Assembly: GCF_007828725.1 (NCBI RefSeq)
Contig: NZ_VIUW01000001.1
Span: 496,001 to 560,000, forward strand
DNA length: 64,000 nt
DNA from: Marihabitans asiaticum
GTDB taxonomy: Bacteria > Actinomycetota > Actinomycetes > Actinomycetales > Dermatophilaceae
Direction of reading: 5' to 3'
In this document: piece after piece, positions 9,730 through 18,481 of the stretch
Numbering within the stretch: the first letter of the stretch is position 1
Layout of the letters: each line of letters starts with the position of its first letter
Notes under the pieces: model-generated
Told to the model about the DNA's origin: nothing
What the model saw: only the letters and a program-made list of their open reading frames with translations
The model's database searches: none
Program-made: the position numbers and the translations under genes

Positions 9730-10641
9730 GTGTTCACACCGGAGCATCTCGTCTCGCTCAAGGCCGTCGTCGAGGAGGGGACCCTCCTTGCGGCGGCGGA
9801 CCGGCTCGGCCTCACCCCGTCCGCGGTGAGTCAGCAGCTGGCCCGGCTGCAGCGCGAGGTCGGCCAGCCGGTCCTCGTGCGCCAGGGCCGCGGCTTGCGC
9901 CCCACCGACGCGGCCGCGGTCCTCGTCGGGATGGCCGAGGAGATCGAGCGGCTCGACGAGTCGACGCGCGCCGAGCTGGAGCGGCTCGACCAGGACGTCG
10001 CCGGTCCGCTGACCTGGGCGTCCTTCCCGACCGGCCTCGTCGGCCTCCTGGCCCCGGCGACCCGCCTGCTCGCCGAGCGGCACGCCGACCTGTCCCTGAC
10101 CTTCCACGAGCTCGACCCTGACCTCTCCCTCGAGCCGCTGCGGCGGGGCGAGATCGACGTCGCCCTCGTGCACGACTGGACCGACCGCCACCTCGCCCTG
10201 CCCGACGGGGTGGTCAGCGAGGTGCTCGGCACCGACGAGGTCGAGCTCGTCGCCCGCGCGGACCACGACCTGGTCATCGGGGCGAAGGGGGTGGAGCCGG
10301 AGAGCCTGGACGGGCGGACCTGGATCGACGACACCCCGGGCGTCTTCAGCGACTGGCTGATCACGGCGCTGCGCGAGCGGGGCTACGGCTACCGGATCGC
10401 GGCCCACGTCGACCACTACCCCGGCAAGCTGGCGCTCGTCGCCGCCGGGGTCGGCGTCGCCCTCGTCCCGAAGCTTGGCCGGCCCGAGCTGCCCCCCGAG
10501 GTCGTGGCCCTCCCCCTTCGCCGCTCGCCGACCCGACGCATCATCATGGTGCACCGTGAGGCCAGCCACCGCCGCCCGGCGATCGAGGCTGCCCTCGCAG
10601 CGGTCCGGGAGGTCTGGGCCGAGCTCGAGGCGAAGGGGTGA
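9730..10641 (+). CDS. LysR-family transcriptional regulator
   Basis: A 303-residue protein. The N-terminal winged helix (about 3-62) has the family pattern: LVSLKAVVEEGTLLAAADRL, then PSAVSQQLARLQREVGQPVLVR. A periplasmic-binding-like effector domain follows (about 90-295). The GTG at 9730 was chosen because it gives the family-standard N-terminus; it has no Shine-Dalgarno sequence and directly follows the 50-bp palindrome. The ligand is not evident. It is divergent from a 29-codon ORF across a region suited to LysR control, and only 3 bp separate it from the HAD phosphatase gene downstream, so the two are probably co-transcribed. Confidence 0.9.
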   Translation: MFTPEHLVSLKAVVEEGTLLAAADRLGLTPSAVSQQLARLQREVGQPVLVRQGRGLRPTDAAAVLVGMAEEIERLDESTRAELERLDQDVAGPLTWASFPTGLVGLLAPATRLLAERHADLSLTFHELDPDLSLEPLRRGEIDVALVHDWTDRHLALPDGVVSEVLGTDEVELVARADHDLVIGAKGVEPESLDGRTWIDDTPGVFSDWLITALRERGYGYRIAAHVDHYPGKLALVAAGVGVALVPKLGRPELPPEVVALPLRRSPTRRIIMVHREASHRRPAIEAALAAVREVWAELEAKG

Positions 10642-10644
10642 ACG

Positions 10645-11325
10645 ATGGTGGCACCAGGACGAGGCACGGGAGCGGGATGGCTCGTCGTCCTCGACTGCGA
10701 CGGGGTGCTCGTCGACAGCGAACGGCTGAACCTGCGCACCTGGCAGAGCATGCTTGCCGAGCTGGGTCAGGAGTGGAGCGACGAGGACGTGATCGCCACC
10801 TTCATCGGCAAGGCCTACGCCGACAACCGTCCCCGCATCGCCGAGCTCGCCGGCGGCGAGATCGACCCCGAGCAGGAGCGACTCTGGCGCGGCCGGTTCC
10901 GCGAGAGCCACGAGCACCTCGAGGTCATCGACGGCGCGCGTGAGGCGATCGAGCAGCTCGTCGGTCACGGCTATGCCGTGTGCGTCGCGTCGGGCTCGAT
11001 CCGCCGGGCCCTGGAGTACAAGCTCGAGCGCACCGGTCTGGCTGACCTGCTGCCCCCGGAGGCGCGATTCAGCTCCGAGCAGGTCGAGCGCGGCAAGCCC
11101 GCACCCGACGTCTTCCTGCTCGCGGCCGAGCAGATGGGCGTCGACCCCGCGCGCTGCGTCGTCGTCGAGGACAGCCTCTCCGGGGTGCAGGCGGGGCGCG
11201 CCGCGGGCATGCAGGTCATCGGCTACGAGACCGACATGACCCTGCACGACTGGTTTGCCGACGCGACCGCGGTGATCCACACCATGGCCGACCTGCCCCG
11301 TGCGGTGCAGGACCTCACCGCCTGA
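10645..11325 (+). CDS. HAD-superfamily phosphatase / phosphoglucomutase-like
   Basis: A 226-residue HAD subfamily IA protein. The DxD nucleophile motif is in LDCDGVLVDSE (about 16-26), the Ser of motif II in VASGS, the Lys in RGKPAPDVF and the acidic motif in VVVEDSLSGVQAG. The helical cap lies between motifs I and II, as in beta-phosphoglucomutase, phosphoglycolate phosphatase and related sugar phosphatases. The substrate cannot be assigned. It begins 3 bp after the LysR gene. Confidence 0.88.
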   Translation: MVAPGRGTGAGWLVVLDCDGVLVDSERLNLRTWQSMLAELGQEWSDEDVIATFIGKAYADNRPRIAELAGGEIDPEQERLWRGRFRESHEHLEVIDGAREAIEQLVGHGYAVCVASGSIRRALEYKLERTGLADLLPPEARFSSEQVERGKPAPDVFLLAAEQMGVDPARCVVVEDSLSGVQAGRAAGMQVIGYETDMTLHDWFADATAVIHTMADLPRAVQDLTA

Positions 11326-11348
11326 GAGTCACGCCCTACGCTTGCCAG

Positions 11349-11987
11349 ATGGCGCGCTGGGCAGGGGTCACGGGGGCGGCGCTGCTGACGCTGACCGCGT
11401 GCGGTATGTCGGGAGCCGAGCGGCCGGGCGAGGACTCGGCCGACCGCAGGGCCGCCACGACATCGGTGGAGCGCTTCGGACCGCAGGCCTGGGGCCTGGG
11501 TGAGCCGATCGCCCGCGCCCGCAAGGACGTGTGCCAGGAAGGCCAGCGGAACTGGAAGGTCACCGAGGCGCGGTACGCCTGCACGGTGGGGTACTCGTGG
11601 GTCCTGGACGGAGCCAGCGGTCCGGACGAGGTCTCCGCAGTCCTGAGCACGCTGCACCAGACGGCGCGCGATCTTGGCTGCAAGGCCAGGCCCAAGAGCG
11701 ACCTGACCCGGGCCCAGCGGTACTGGCGTGAGGAGATCCAGACCGAGCCGGCCTCCCTGCCTTCAGGCCGCTACGAGTGCGAAGGGGTAACCCTTGAGCT
11801 CAGTCCTCTCGGTCCCGAAGACCCCTACGTCGAGCCGATCAGCCTCGTCGGGTCGCTCACCGGAGGGGACGTGGCGACGCGGGTGCTCGACGAGTTCCCC
11901 GACGACCTGGAGAGGCGGGTCGAGAGCAGCGCCCAGGTCATGCTGGTGCAGGTGAGCGCGACGGCCACGTACGACGTGCAGGACTGA
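11349..11987 (+). CDS. Hypothetical lipoprotein
   Basis: A 212-residue protein with a short signal peptide (about 1-17) ending in the lipobox LTAC, so Cys18 is the likely acylated residue and the protein is anchored outside the membrane. The mature part is about 195 residues, with Cys pairs near 58/76 and 112/141 that could form disulfides. No domain was recognised. It starts 23 bp after the HAD gene and converges on the spermidine-synthase-like gene. Confidence 0.75.
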   Translation: MARWAGVTGAALLTLTACGMSGAERPGEDSADRRAATTSVERFGPQAWGLGEPIARARKDVCQEGQRNWKVTEARYACTVGYSWVLDGASGPDEVSAVLSTLHQTARDLGCKARPKSDLTRAQRYWREEIQTEPASLPSGRYECEGVTLELSPLGPEDPYVEPISLVGSLTGGDVATRVLDEFPDDLERRVESSAQVMLVQVSATATYDVQD

Positions 11988-12015
11988 CCGCCGGATCCCT
12001 TGGACCCTCGGTGGG

Positions 12016-12837
12016 TCAGCGCACCCGCCAGGAGCCGCCTTCGGGCGCCTGAGGGGTCTGCACGCCGTCAGCATCGCCGATCGGTCTTGCCCCGGCGCCG
12101 CGCCGGGCCAGCTCGCCCGGTCCGAGCACACCCGAGGGGAAGGGCCACCGGCGCACCTGGCGGTCGACCTCCGCGACGTCGAGAGCACCGCGGGTGCCGA
12201 CAAGCACGCCGTTGCCGAAGCGGCGCCCCTTGAGCACGTCGCGCATCGCGACGAAGGCGACCTCACCCCCTTCGCCCAGGGCCTCTCGCACCCCCGCGGC
12301 CACGCGCGCCACGAACCGCAGCCCCGGCTCGTCCGGGCAGTTCATGAGCAGCACCCCACCCGGGGCGAGGACCCGGGCGACCTCTGCGAAGAACTCGACG
12401 GTCGCGAGGTCGTCCGGCACGCGGCCCCCGGCGAAGGCGTCGACGACCACGACGTCGGCGCTGCCGTCGGCCAGGGCCGACACCCCTTCGCGTCCGGGCT
12501 GTGGCCGCACCCGGATCCGGTGGCCGCGCGGCAGCGGCAGCTCGCGACGGACCAGGTCGGTGAGCCGCTCGTCGGGCTCGAGCACGATCTGCGGCGAGCC
12601 CGGCCGCGTCGCCTCGACCCAGCGCGGGAGGGTCAGGCCCGCGCCGCCGACGTGGGTGGCGCGCAGCCGAGGATGCCGGCCTCGGGGGAGCAGCGCGTCG
12701 ATCGCCGCCGCGAAGTGCTGGACGTACTCGAAGACCAGCCCCTCCGGGTCATCAACGTCGACGTAGGACTGCGGCTGGCCGTCGACGACGACGGTGACGC
12801 CGCCGTGCTCGTCGCTCACCAGCTCGATCTCGCTCAC
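12016..12837 (-). CDS. Spermidine-synthase-like methyltransferase-fold protein
   Basis: A 273-residue protein with a Rossmann core of the polyamine aminopropyltransferase family: THVGGAGLTLPRW (about 60-72) is the glycine-rich loop, VVLEPDERL the acidic strand end and VVVVDAFAGGRVPDDL the region where true spermidine synthases carry the catalytic Asp. Many actinobacterial members of this 'spermidine synthase-like' group are spermine/spermidine synthase domain proteins of unknown reaction. No polyamine genes are nearby. The ATG at 12837 gives a start typical of the group. Confidence 0.78.
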   Translation of the reverse strand: MSEIELVSDEHGGVTVVVDGQPQSYVDVDDPEGLVFEYVQHFAAAIDALLPRGRHPRLRATHVGGAGLTLPRWVEATRPGSPQIVLEPDERLTDLVRRELPLPRGHRIRVRPQPGREGVSALADGSADVVVVDAFAGGRVPDDLATVEFFAEVARVLAPGGVLLMNCPDEPGLRFVARVAAGVREALGEGGEVAFVAMRDVLKGRRFGNGVLVGTRGALDVAEVDRQVRRWPFPSGVLGPGELARRGAGARPIGDADGVQTPQAPEGGSWRVR

Positions 12838-12859
12838 CCACTCAGCCTAGAGAGCGAAG

Positions 12860-12891
12860 GGGGGCCGCCCACCGTCGCGGTGGACGGCCCC
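12860..12891 (-). terminator. GC hairpin between gene remnant and spermidine-synthase-like gene
   Basis: GGGGCCG..CACCG pairs with CGGTG..CGGCCCC around a short loop, with a 2-base internal mismatch. On the minus strand it follows the stop of the coding remnant at 12911, where a terminator would be expected. Confidence 0.6.
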
Positions 12892-12910
12892 TCCTGCGGC
12901 TGGCTCGGGT

Positions 12911-13023
12911 TAGTCGACGAGGTCGGTCTCGACGATCGGGCCGGTCGGGGTCTCACCCTGGTCGTCGTCCTCGCCGGCCGCGGCGGTGACCTCGACCGGG
13001 AAGGCGACCTCGGCGGCCTGCGG
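12911..13023 (-). pseudogene. 3' remnant of an unidentified gene
   Basis: About 35 sense codons with very strong GC third-position bias read on the minus strand to a TAA at 12911-12913, ending in the acidic tail GPIVETDLVD. An in-frame TGA lies just upstream and the frame contains no start codon, so only the C-terminus remains or a frameshift separates it from its start. A hairpin terminator follows. No family was recognised. Confidence 0.4.
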
Positions 13024-13122
13024 TCACTGTGCCCCAGGTCGGCGTCTCACGGGTGTTCGTCGGGCGACGAATCGGTGAACGGTGCCCGGGTGGCGGGTGT
13101 GGCGGGCTGAGAGGATCGACCC

Positions 13123-13485
13123 GTGGCGAGACGGCTGAGTGCAGACGACGGGCGAGCGGCGGTGGAGGCCGTCCTGGCCGGCGAGCGGGATCGGACGAGC
13201 ACCGCCACCGCGGTTCGCTGGACCTTGCAGCTGCTCGCCGACCGGGCACCGGGCCGGTCCGTCGAGGTGCGGGTTCCCCCCTTCGGCGCCGTCCAGTGCA
13301 TCGAGGGGACCGTTCACACCCGGGGCACCCCGCCGGCGGTGGTCGAGACCGACCCGCAGACCTGGGTGCGGCTGGCCGCCGGCCAGCTCGCGTGGTCGGA
13401 CGCGGTCGGCGAAGGGGGGTTGCGTGTCAGCGGTCGTCGGGCCGACCTCTCCGCCCACCTTCCGCTCTACGCCCCTCCCGGCTAG
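13123..13485 (+). CDS. Sterol carrier-like (SCP2-fold) family protein
   Basis: A 120-residue protein resembling the actinobacterial 'sterol carrier family protein' commonly found beside purF/purM. A helix is followed by strands with VEVRVPPFGAVQCIEG and VETDPQTWVRLAAGQLAWSDA, the last being the SCP2-type helical lid. These proteins may bind a hydrophobic ligand; none is known here. The GTG start at 13123 is the first in frame. The 3' end overlaps the convergent oxidoreductase gene by 4 bases. Confidence 0.72.
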   Translation: MARRLSADDGRAAVEAVLAGERDRTSTATAVRWTLQLLADRAPGRSVEVRVPPFGAVQCIEGTVHTRGTPPAVVETDPQTWVRLAAGQLAWSDAVGEGGLRVSGRRADLSAHLPLYAPPG

Positions 13486-14576
13486 GGGTGGATCTGCGCC
13501 AGCGCCGAGTCGATGACCTCCATGAGGGCCACGCTCTCGTCGAGCGGCATGAGCGGGGACTCGGTCTCGCCGGCGTGGACGCGAAGGGCGACCTCGCAGG
13601 CCTCGTGCCGCAGGCCGCGGTGCTTCTCGGCGGGATCACCGGGCAGCTCGTCGAGCACGGTGTCGTCGGAGTCGAGCAGGCGCACCGTCGTCGGGGTGTA
13701 GAAGTCGGCGTCGAGCTCGAGCCGGGCCTCGGTGCCGATGACCGTCGCGGTCGTCGGCGTGCGCGCCGACATGTCGCATGACAGCGCACCGACCGCTCCC
13801 GACGGCCCCCGCACCGACATCGCGGCGCGAGCATCCACCCCTTCGTCGGTCAAGGCGCCCGTCGCCGCCACCGCCTCGATCTCGCCGAGGACCATCGCCG
13901 CGAAGGAGAGCGGGTAGATCCCGAGGTCGAGCAGCGCGCCGCCGGCCAGTGCCGGGTCCGACAGCCGCCGTGGACCGCCCGGCCACAGCCGCTGCCCGTG
14001 GTCGGCGAGCACGGTGACCACCTCGCCGAGCAGGCCCGCCGCGAGCGCCTGACGGATGACGTCGTAGTGGGGCAGGAAGCGGCTCCACATCGCCTCCATG
14101 CCAAAGACCCCGGCCTCCCGGATCGCCGCGACGAGCTCGCGGGCCTGGGCGGCGTCGGCGGTGAAGGCCTTCTCGACGAGCACGTGCTTGCCGGCCCGCA
14201 CCGCCATCCGGGCATGCTCGAGGTGCTCGCTGTGCGGTGTCGCGACATAGACCGCGTCGACCCGCTCGTCGGTGACCAGCTCTTCGTAGCTGCCGTGCGC
14301 ACGGACCGGTCCGTGGTCCCGGGCATGTGCGCCGCAGTGCTCGGCGACGAAGGCCTGCGCCCGGCCCAGGTCGCGCGACCCGACCGCGACGACCTGCTGC
14401 TCGGTGCTGCCGAGCTCGCTGCGCTCCAGCGCATGGACCATCTGCCCGGCGATCCACCCGGCACCGAGCACCCCCCAACGCAGCCCGGGCACCTGCGCCG
14501 GGTCCGGGCGGGTGGACGCGGGCAGCGTCAGCTGCGAGACGTCGGTGCTGGGACGGTCGGTCGAGGTCATCGTCAC
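13482..14576 (-). CDS. Gfo/Idh/MocA-family oxidoreductase
   Basis: A 364-residue protein. The N-terminal NAD(P)-binding Rossmann fold has GVLGAGWIAGQM (about 35-46), and YVATPHSEHLEHA plus the EKAFTADAAQA segment contain the conserved EKP-type lysine region (here EKA). The C-terminal alpha/beta domain follows from about residue 155. The family oxidises or reduces sugars and similar substrates; the exact one cannot be read. The first 30 residues are a Ser/Thr/Asp-rich extension. It lies alone between purine genes. Confidence 0.85.
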   Translation of the reverse strand: MTMTSTDRPSTDVSQLTLPASTRPDPAQVPGLRWGVLGAGWIAGQMVHALERSELGSTEQQVVAVGSRDLGRAQAFVAEHCGAHARDHGPVRAHGSYEELVTDERVDAVYVATPHSEHLEHARMAVRAGKHVLVEKAFTADAAQARELVAAIREAGVFGMEAMWSRFLPHYDVIRQALAAGLLGEVVTVLADHGQRLWPGGPRRLSDPALAGGALLDLGIYPLSFAAMVLGEIEAVAATGALTDEGVDARAAMSVRGPSGAVGALSCDMSARTPTTATVIGTEARLELDADFYTPTTVRLLDSDDTVLDELPGDPAEKHRGLRHEACEVALRVHAGETESPLMPLDESVALMEVIDSALAQIHP

Positions 14577-14666
14577 CCTCTGCGGTCAGCGGCGGTCGGG
14601 GGGCGGGTCCGGTGCGCCCGCTCCGTGAGTCTTCTCGACGCTACCCCCGGGTGAGACGATGGTGGG

Positions 14667-14927
14667 GTGAGCGACCCCCAGACCCGGCAGACCCCCCTTC
14701 GCCGTCGCCGCGCACCGCGCCCCTGGCGGTGGATCGCGACCGGCGCCATCCTCGGCTTCGCGCTCCTCGGCGGCTGGGCGCTCTTCACCCCGAACAAGGA
14801 CACCGCGACCGGCGCGGCCTACACCGCCACGACGACTGTCGGCTTCATGGGCATCTTCGGTGCCTTCCTCGGGGCGCTCGTCGCGGCCTTCGTCCTCGCC
14901 CTGGTGGTGGGGCGGAACCGCGACTGA
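14667..14927 (+). CDS. Small two-helix membrane protein
   Basis: An 86-residue protein. A basic N-terminus (about 8-21) is followed by hydrophobic segments at about 22-40 and 56-80 with a polar TPNKDTATG loop between, so both ends probably face the cytoplasm. The GTG start at 14667 is used. No function was recognised. It lies upstream of purF across a 130-bp gap containing a long inverted repeat. Confidence 0.65.
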   Translation: MSDPQTRQTPLRRRRAPRPWRWIATGAILGFALLGGWALFTPNKDTATGAAYTATTTVGFMGIFGAFLGALVAAFVLALVVGRNRD

Positions 14928-14936
14928 CGCCCGCCC

Positions 14937-15025
14937 CCCCTTCGCCCCGCCCCTCGGGTAGAGGTAGGTCTGGGGTCTCCCCCCGGGCGCGTATACCTCG
15001 AGCCAGCGGGGCGAAGGGGGACGGG
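14937..15025. repeat. Inverted copies of the CCCCTTCGC motif in front of purF
   Basis: The stretch at 14937-14951 (CCCCTTCGCCCCGCC type) is the reverse complement of 15007-15020 (GCGGGGCGAAGGGG type), about 55 bases apart. This could close a long stem over the region between the small membrane protein gene and purF. It may be a terminator or simply two chance copies of the abundant genomic 9-mer. Confidence 0.4.
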
Positions 15026-15056
15026 GGACCTGGACCGCTGTGGGAGGATGAGCCCC

Positions 15057-16664
15057 GTGCCACGCGGAGACGGACAGCTCTCGCACGAGCTCGACCCCAC
15101 GGACAAGGCCCCCCAGGACGCCTGCGGTGTCTTCGGGGTGTGGGCGCCGGGCGAGGAGGTCGCCAAGCTGACCTACTACGGGCTCTACGCGATCCAGCAC
15201 CGCGGCCAGGAGTCGGCCGGCATCGCCACCTCCGACGGCGACAGCATCCTCGTCTACAAGGACATGGGCCTGGTCAGCCAGGTCTTCGACGAGCGGGCGC
15301 TGAGCGTGCTGCGCGGCCACCTCGCCGTCGGCCACTGCCGCTACTCGACCACCGGCGGCTCGACCTGGGAGAACGCCCAGCCGACCCTCGGCGGCCACGA
15401 CGACGGCACGGTGGCGCTCGCGCACAACGGCAACCTCATCAACTCCGCCGAGCTGCGCGACCTCGTGCAGGAGCGGCTGGAGGCGAAGGGGGAGAGCCAG
15501 CCGGACGGGACGTGGCGCTCGGCCCAGCCCAAGGGTGAGCTGCGCTACGGCAACACCACCGACACCGCCCTGGTCACCGCGCTCCTCGCCGACAACCCCG
15601 ACACCTCGCTCGAGGCCGCCGCGCTGGAGGTGCTGCCGCGCTGCCGCGGCGCCTTCTGCTTCGTCTTCATGGACGAGCGCACCCTCTACGCCGCCCGCGA
15701 CCCGCAGGGTCTGCGCCCGCTCGTTCTCGGCCGCCTCGAGCGCGGCTGGGTGGTCGCCTCGGAGACCGCGGCGCTCGACATCGTCGGCGCGTCCTTCGTC
15801 CGCGAGGTCGAGCCCGGCGAGCTGATCGCCATCGACGAGGAGGGCGTGCGCAGTCACCGCTTCGCCGAGGCCGCGCCGAAGGGCTGCGTCTTCGAGTACG
15901 TCTACCTCGCCCGGCCGGACACCTCGATCAACGGGCGCGTCGTCCACGAGGCGCGGGTCGAGATGGGACGCGCGCTCGCCCGCGAGCACCCGGTCGAGGC
16001 CGACCTCGTCATCCCCACCCCGGAGTCGGGCACGCCGGCGGCGATCGGCTACGCCCAGGAGTCGGGCATCCCCTACGGCCAGGGCTTGGTGAAGAACGCC
16101 TACGTCGGGCGGACCTTCATCCAGCCGAGCCAGACGATCCGCCAGCTCGGCATCCGGCTCAAGCTCAACCCGCTCAAGGAGGTCATCAAGGGCAAGCGCC
16201 TCGTCGTCGTCGACGACTCGATCGTGCGCGGCAACACCCAGCGTGCCCTGGTGCGGATGCTCCGCGAGGCGGGCGCGGCGGAGGTGCACGTGCGGATCTC
16301 GAGCCCGCCGGTGCGCTGGCCCTGCTTCTTCGGCATCGACTTCGCCACCCGGGCCGAGCTCATCGCGACCGGCGCCGGCCCGGCCGAGATCTGCTCGGTG
16401 ATCGGCGCCGACAGCCTGGGCTACATCAGCGAGGACGGGATGATCGAGGCGAGCGGCCAGCCGCGCGAGCAGCTCTGCCACGCCTGCTTCTCGGGGGAGT
16501 ACCCGATCGAGCTGCCCGCCGAGGACCGCCTCGGCAAGGGCGTGCTCGAGCTGCAGCTCGGCATCGACGACGACGCCGACGTCACCGAGGTGGGCACCCT
16601 CGACGTCGAGCGGGTCGCGGCCACGGCGAGCGCCGGTGGCGCCGACGCCGTGCACCGTCCGTGA
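15057..16664 (+). CDS. purF: Amidophosphoribosyltransferase PurF
   Basis: The first committed step of purine synthesis: PRPP plus glutamine gives phosphoribosylamine. The chain is about 535 residues. A short propeptide precedes the catalytic Cys in DACGVFGVW, which becomes the N-terminus after self-cleavage, and an Ntn-type glutaminase domain follows. The PRTase domain contains the PRPP motif VVVDDSIVRGNT. A Cys-containing segment near the C-terminus (LCHACFSGEYP) fits the Fe-S type enzyme. GTG 15057 was preferred because GGGAGG lies 9 bases before it; the upstream ATG at 15048 directly abuts that site. The stop overlaps purM by 4 bases. Confidence 0.95.
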   Translation: MPRGDGQLSHELDPTDKAPQDACGVFGVWAPGEEVAKLTYYGLYAIQHRGQESAGIATSDGDSILVYKDMGLVSQVFDERALSVLRGHLAVGHCRYSTTGGSTWENAQPTLGGHDDGTVALAHNGNLINSAELRDLVQERLEAKGESQPDGTWRSAQPKGELRYGNTTDTALVTALLADNPDTSLEAAALEVLPRCRGAFCFVFMDERTLYAARDPQGLRPLVLGRLERGWVVASETAALDIVGASFVREVEPGELIAIDEEGVRSHRFAEAAPKGCVFEYVYLARPDTSINGRVVHEARVEMGRALAREHPVEADLVIPTPESGTPAAIGYAQESGIPYGQGLVKNAYVGRTFIQPSQTIRQLGIRLKLNPLKEVIKGKRLVVVDDSIVRGNTQRALVRMLREAGAAEVHVRISSPPVRWPCFFGIDFATRAELIATGAGPAEICSVIGADSLGYISEDGMIEASGQPREQLCHACFSGEYPIELPAEDRLGKGVLELQLGIDDDADVTEVGTLDVERVAATASAGGADAVHRP

Positions 16665-17815
16665 CCGCGCCTGCGGGCGGTGACGGGGCACGGTCTACCC
16701 TGTCCGGCGTGAGCGAGCCCTTCACCTACGCAGCCTCCGGGGTCGACGTCGAGGCCGGTGACCGGGCCGTGGAGCTGATGAAGGAGTCGGTGCGCCGGGC
16801 GCAGCGGCCAGAGGTGCTCGGCGGGCTCGGCGGATTCGCCGGGATGTTCGACGCCTCCGCGCTGGTGGGGATGCGCTCCCCGGTCCTTGCGACGAGTACC
16901 GACGGGGTCGGCACCAAGGTCGCGGTCGCCCAGGCGATGGACGTGCACGACACGATCGGGCAGGACCTCGTCGCGATGGTCGTCGACGACATCGTCGTGT
17001 GCGGCGCGGAGCCGCTCTTCATGACCGACTACATCGCGACCGGGTCGGTGGTGCCCGAGCGGGTGGCGGCGATCGTCAGCGGCATCGCGAAGGGGTGCGA
17101 GCTGGCCCGGGTCGCCCTCGTCGGCGGCGAGACCGCCGAGCACCCGGGCCTGCTGGAGCCCGACGAGTACGACGTGGCGGGTGCCGCGACGGGAGTTGTC
17201 GAGCGCGACGAGGTGATCGGGGCGCACGCGGTGCTCCCCGGCGACGTCGTCATCGGCGTCGGGTCCTCCGGCCTGCACTCCAACGGCTACTCCCTCGTGC
17301 GCGGTGTGCTCGACCGTGCCGGCTGGGGGTACGAGCGGGATGTCCCAGAGCTGGGCCGCACGCTCGGGGAGGAGCTGCTCGAGCCGACCCGCATCTACAC
17401 CCTCGACCTGCTCGACCTCATCCGCTCCGACGTCGACGTGCACGGCCTGAGCCACGTGACCGGCGGCGGGCTGGCCGCCAACCTCGCCCGCGTGCTCCCG
17501 GCGGGCACGGTGGCCCGGGTGGACCGCTCGACGTGGAGCCCTGCGCCGATCTTCGGGATCGTCGCCGAGCTGGGCCGAGTGCCGCGCCCCGACCTGGAGC
17601 GCACGCTGAACATGGGGGTCGGCTTCGTCGTCGTCGTGCCGGCCGCACAGGCCGATGCGGCGGTCGCGCACCTGACGGGTCGGGGTCTGTTGGCGTGGGT
17701 GCTGGGGGAGGTCGAGGTGAGGGAGTCCGCGCGGCTCGACCCGGGCGTCGAGGTGGTCCAGGGGGCGAAGGGGGTCGACGGCGGGGGAGTGCAGGTCGTC
17801 GGGGAGCATCGGTGA
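16661..17815 (+). CDS. purM: Phosphoribosylformylglycinamidine cyclo-ligase PurM
   Basis: AIR synthetase, which closes the imidazole ring after the PurSQL step. YAASGVDVEAGDRAVELMK is the family N-terminus, and ATSTDGVGTKVAVA and VGGETAEHPG are the nucleotide-binding segments. The GTG at 16661 overlaps the purF stop. A second GTG at 16709 would give the family-typical start and has TACCCT about 15 bases upstream, so an internal promoter is possible. The stop overlaps the start of a response-regulator-like gene by 4 bases. Confidence 0.95.
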   Translation: MTAPAGGDGARSTLSGVSEPFTYAASGVDVEAGDRAVELMKESVRRAQRPEVLGGLGGFAGMFDASALVGMRSPVLATSTDGVGTKVAVAQAMDVHDTIGQDLVAMVVDDIVVCGAEPLFMTDYIATGSVVPERVAAIVSGIAKGCELARVALVGGETAEHPGLLEPDEYDVAGAATGVVERDEVIGAHAVLPGDVVIGVGSSGLHSNGYSLVRGVLDRAGWGYERDVPELGRTLGEELLEPTRIYTLDLLDLIRSDVDVHGLSHVTGGGLAANLARVLPAGTVARVDRSTWSPAPIFGIVAELGRVPRPDLERTLNMGVGFVVVVPAAQADAAVAHLTGRGLLAWVLGEVEVRESARLDPGVEVVQGAKGVDGGGVQVVGEHR

Positions 17816-18432
17816 CCATCCGAGTGGTCGTCGCCGACCCCGACCCGTGCTCGCGTCGCGGCTGGATCGCGCTGCTCGAGGCGGAGAAGGGCATCGAGCC
17901 GATCGGGGTCGGCGATGTGGGCGACGTGCTGGAGCGGTCGGGCGAGGCGTCGTGCGCGATGCTCGTGCGAGACCCCGCGACCGACCTGCCCCACGAGCTG
18001 ATCGGCACGCTGAAGACTGACTTCTCGGTGCCGACCCTCGTCGTGATCTGCGAGTCGGACCCGTCGCATGCGGCCGAGGCGCTCGACGCCGGAGCGGCCG
18101 GTGTGCTCGTCGCCGACGCCACCCCGACGCAGGTCGTCGACGCCGTCCGCGCCGCTTGCGCCGGCCGGAGCGTCGAGGGAGACACCGGGCTCATCCCGGT
18201 GACCGGGCCGTTGGTGGCGACCAGGGCGCACGAGGCGAGTCCCCTGACCGAGCGCGAGCTGCAGATCCTCGCGCTCGCCGACGAAGGACTGACCAACCCG
18301 CAGATCGCAGGGCGGACCTACCTCAGCCTCTCGGCGGTGAAGTCGCACCTCACCCACGCCTTCGGGCGGCTCGGGGTGCGTCACCGCGCGGCGGCGATCG
18401 CCGAGGCTCGGCGTCGAGGGCTGCTGCCCTGA
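17812..18432 (+). CDS. LuxR-type response regulator with degenerate receiver domain
   Basis: A 206-residue protein. Residues 1-120 follow the receiver fold, but the usual phosphorylation Asp position reads Arg53-Asp54 after the hydrophobic strand (CAMLVRDP), and the conserved Lys after strand 5 is Ala101 (VLVADATP). Acidic residues Asp9 and Asp11 remain. A LuxR/NarL helix-turn-helix follows (about 145-190: LTERELQILALADEGLTNPQIA). The GTG start overlaps the purM stop. No histidine kinase is adjacent. It is probably not controlled by ordinary phosphorylation; a link to purine state is speculation from the coupling. Confidence 0.82.
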   Translation: MTIRVVVADPDPCSRRGWIALLEAEKGIEPIGVGDVGDVLERSGEASCAMLVRDPATDLPHELIGTLKTDFSVPTLVVICESDPSHAAEALDAGAAGVLVADATPTQVVDAVRAACAGRSVEGDTGLIPVTGPLVATRAHEASPLTERELQILALADEGLTNPQIAGRTYLSLSAVKSHLTHAFGRLGVRHRAAAIAEARRRGLLP

Positions 18433-18481
18433 CCTGTCCGGACGAGCGACCGACCCGCTCTGCGCCGGCCGGGGGATCAGA

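Noticed and set aside
13123-13485. Possible fusion of the SCP2-like and oxidoreductase genes
   Set aside because: They are on opposite strands and only overlap by 4 bases at their 3' ends.
14586-16691. 700-codon minus-strand frame opposite purF
   Set aside because: PurF is unambiguous on the plus strand; the antisense translation is a low-complexity mirror of its codon pattern.
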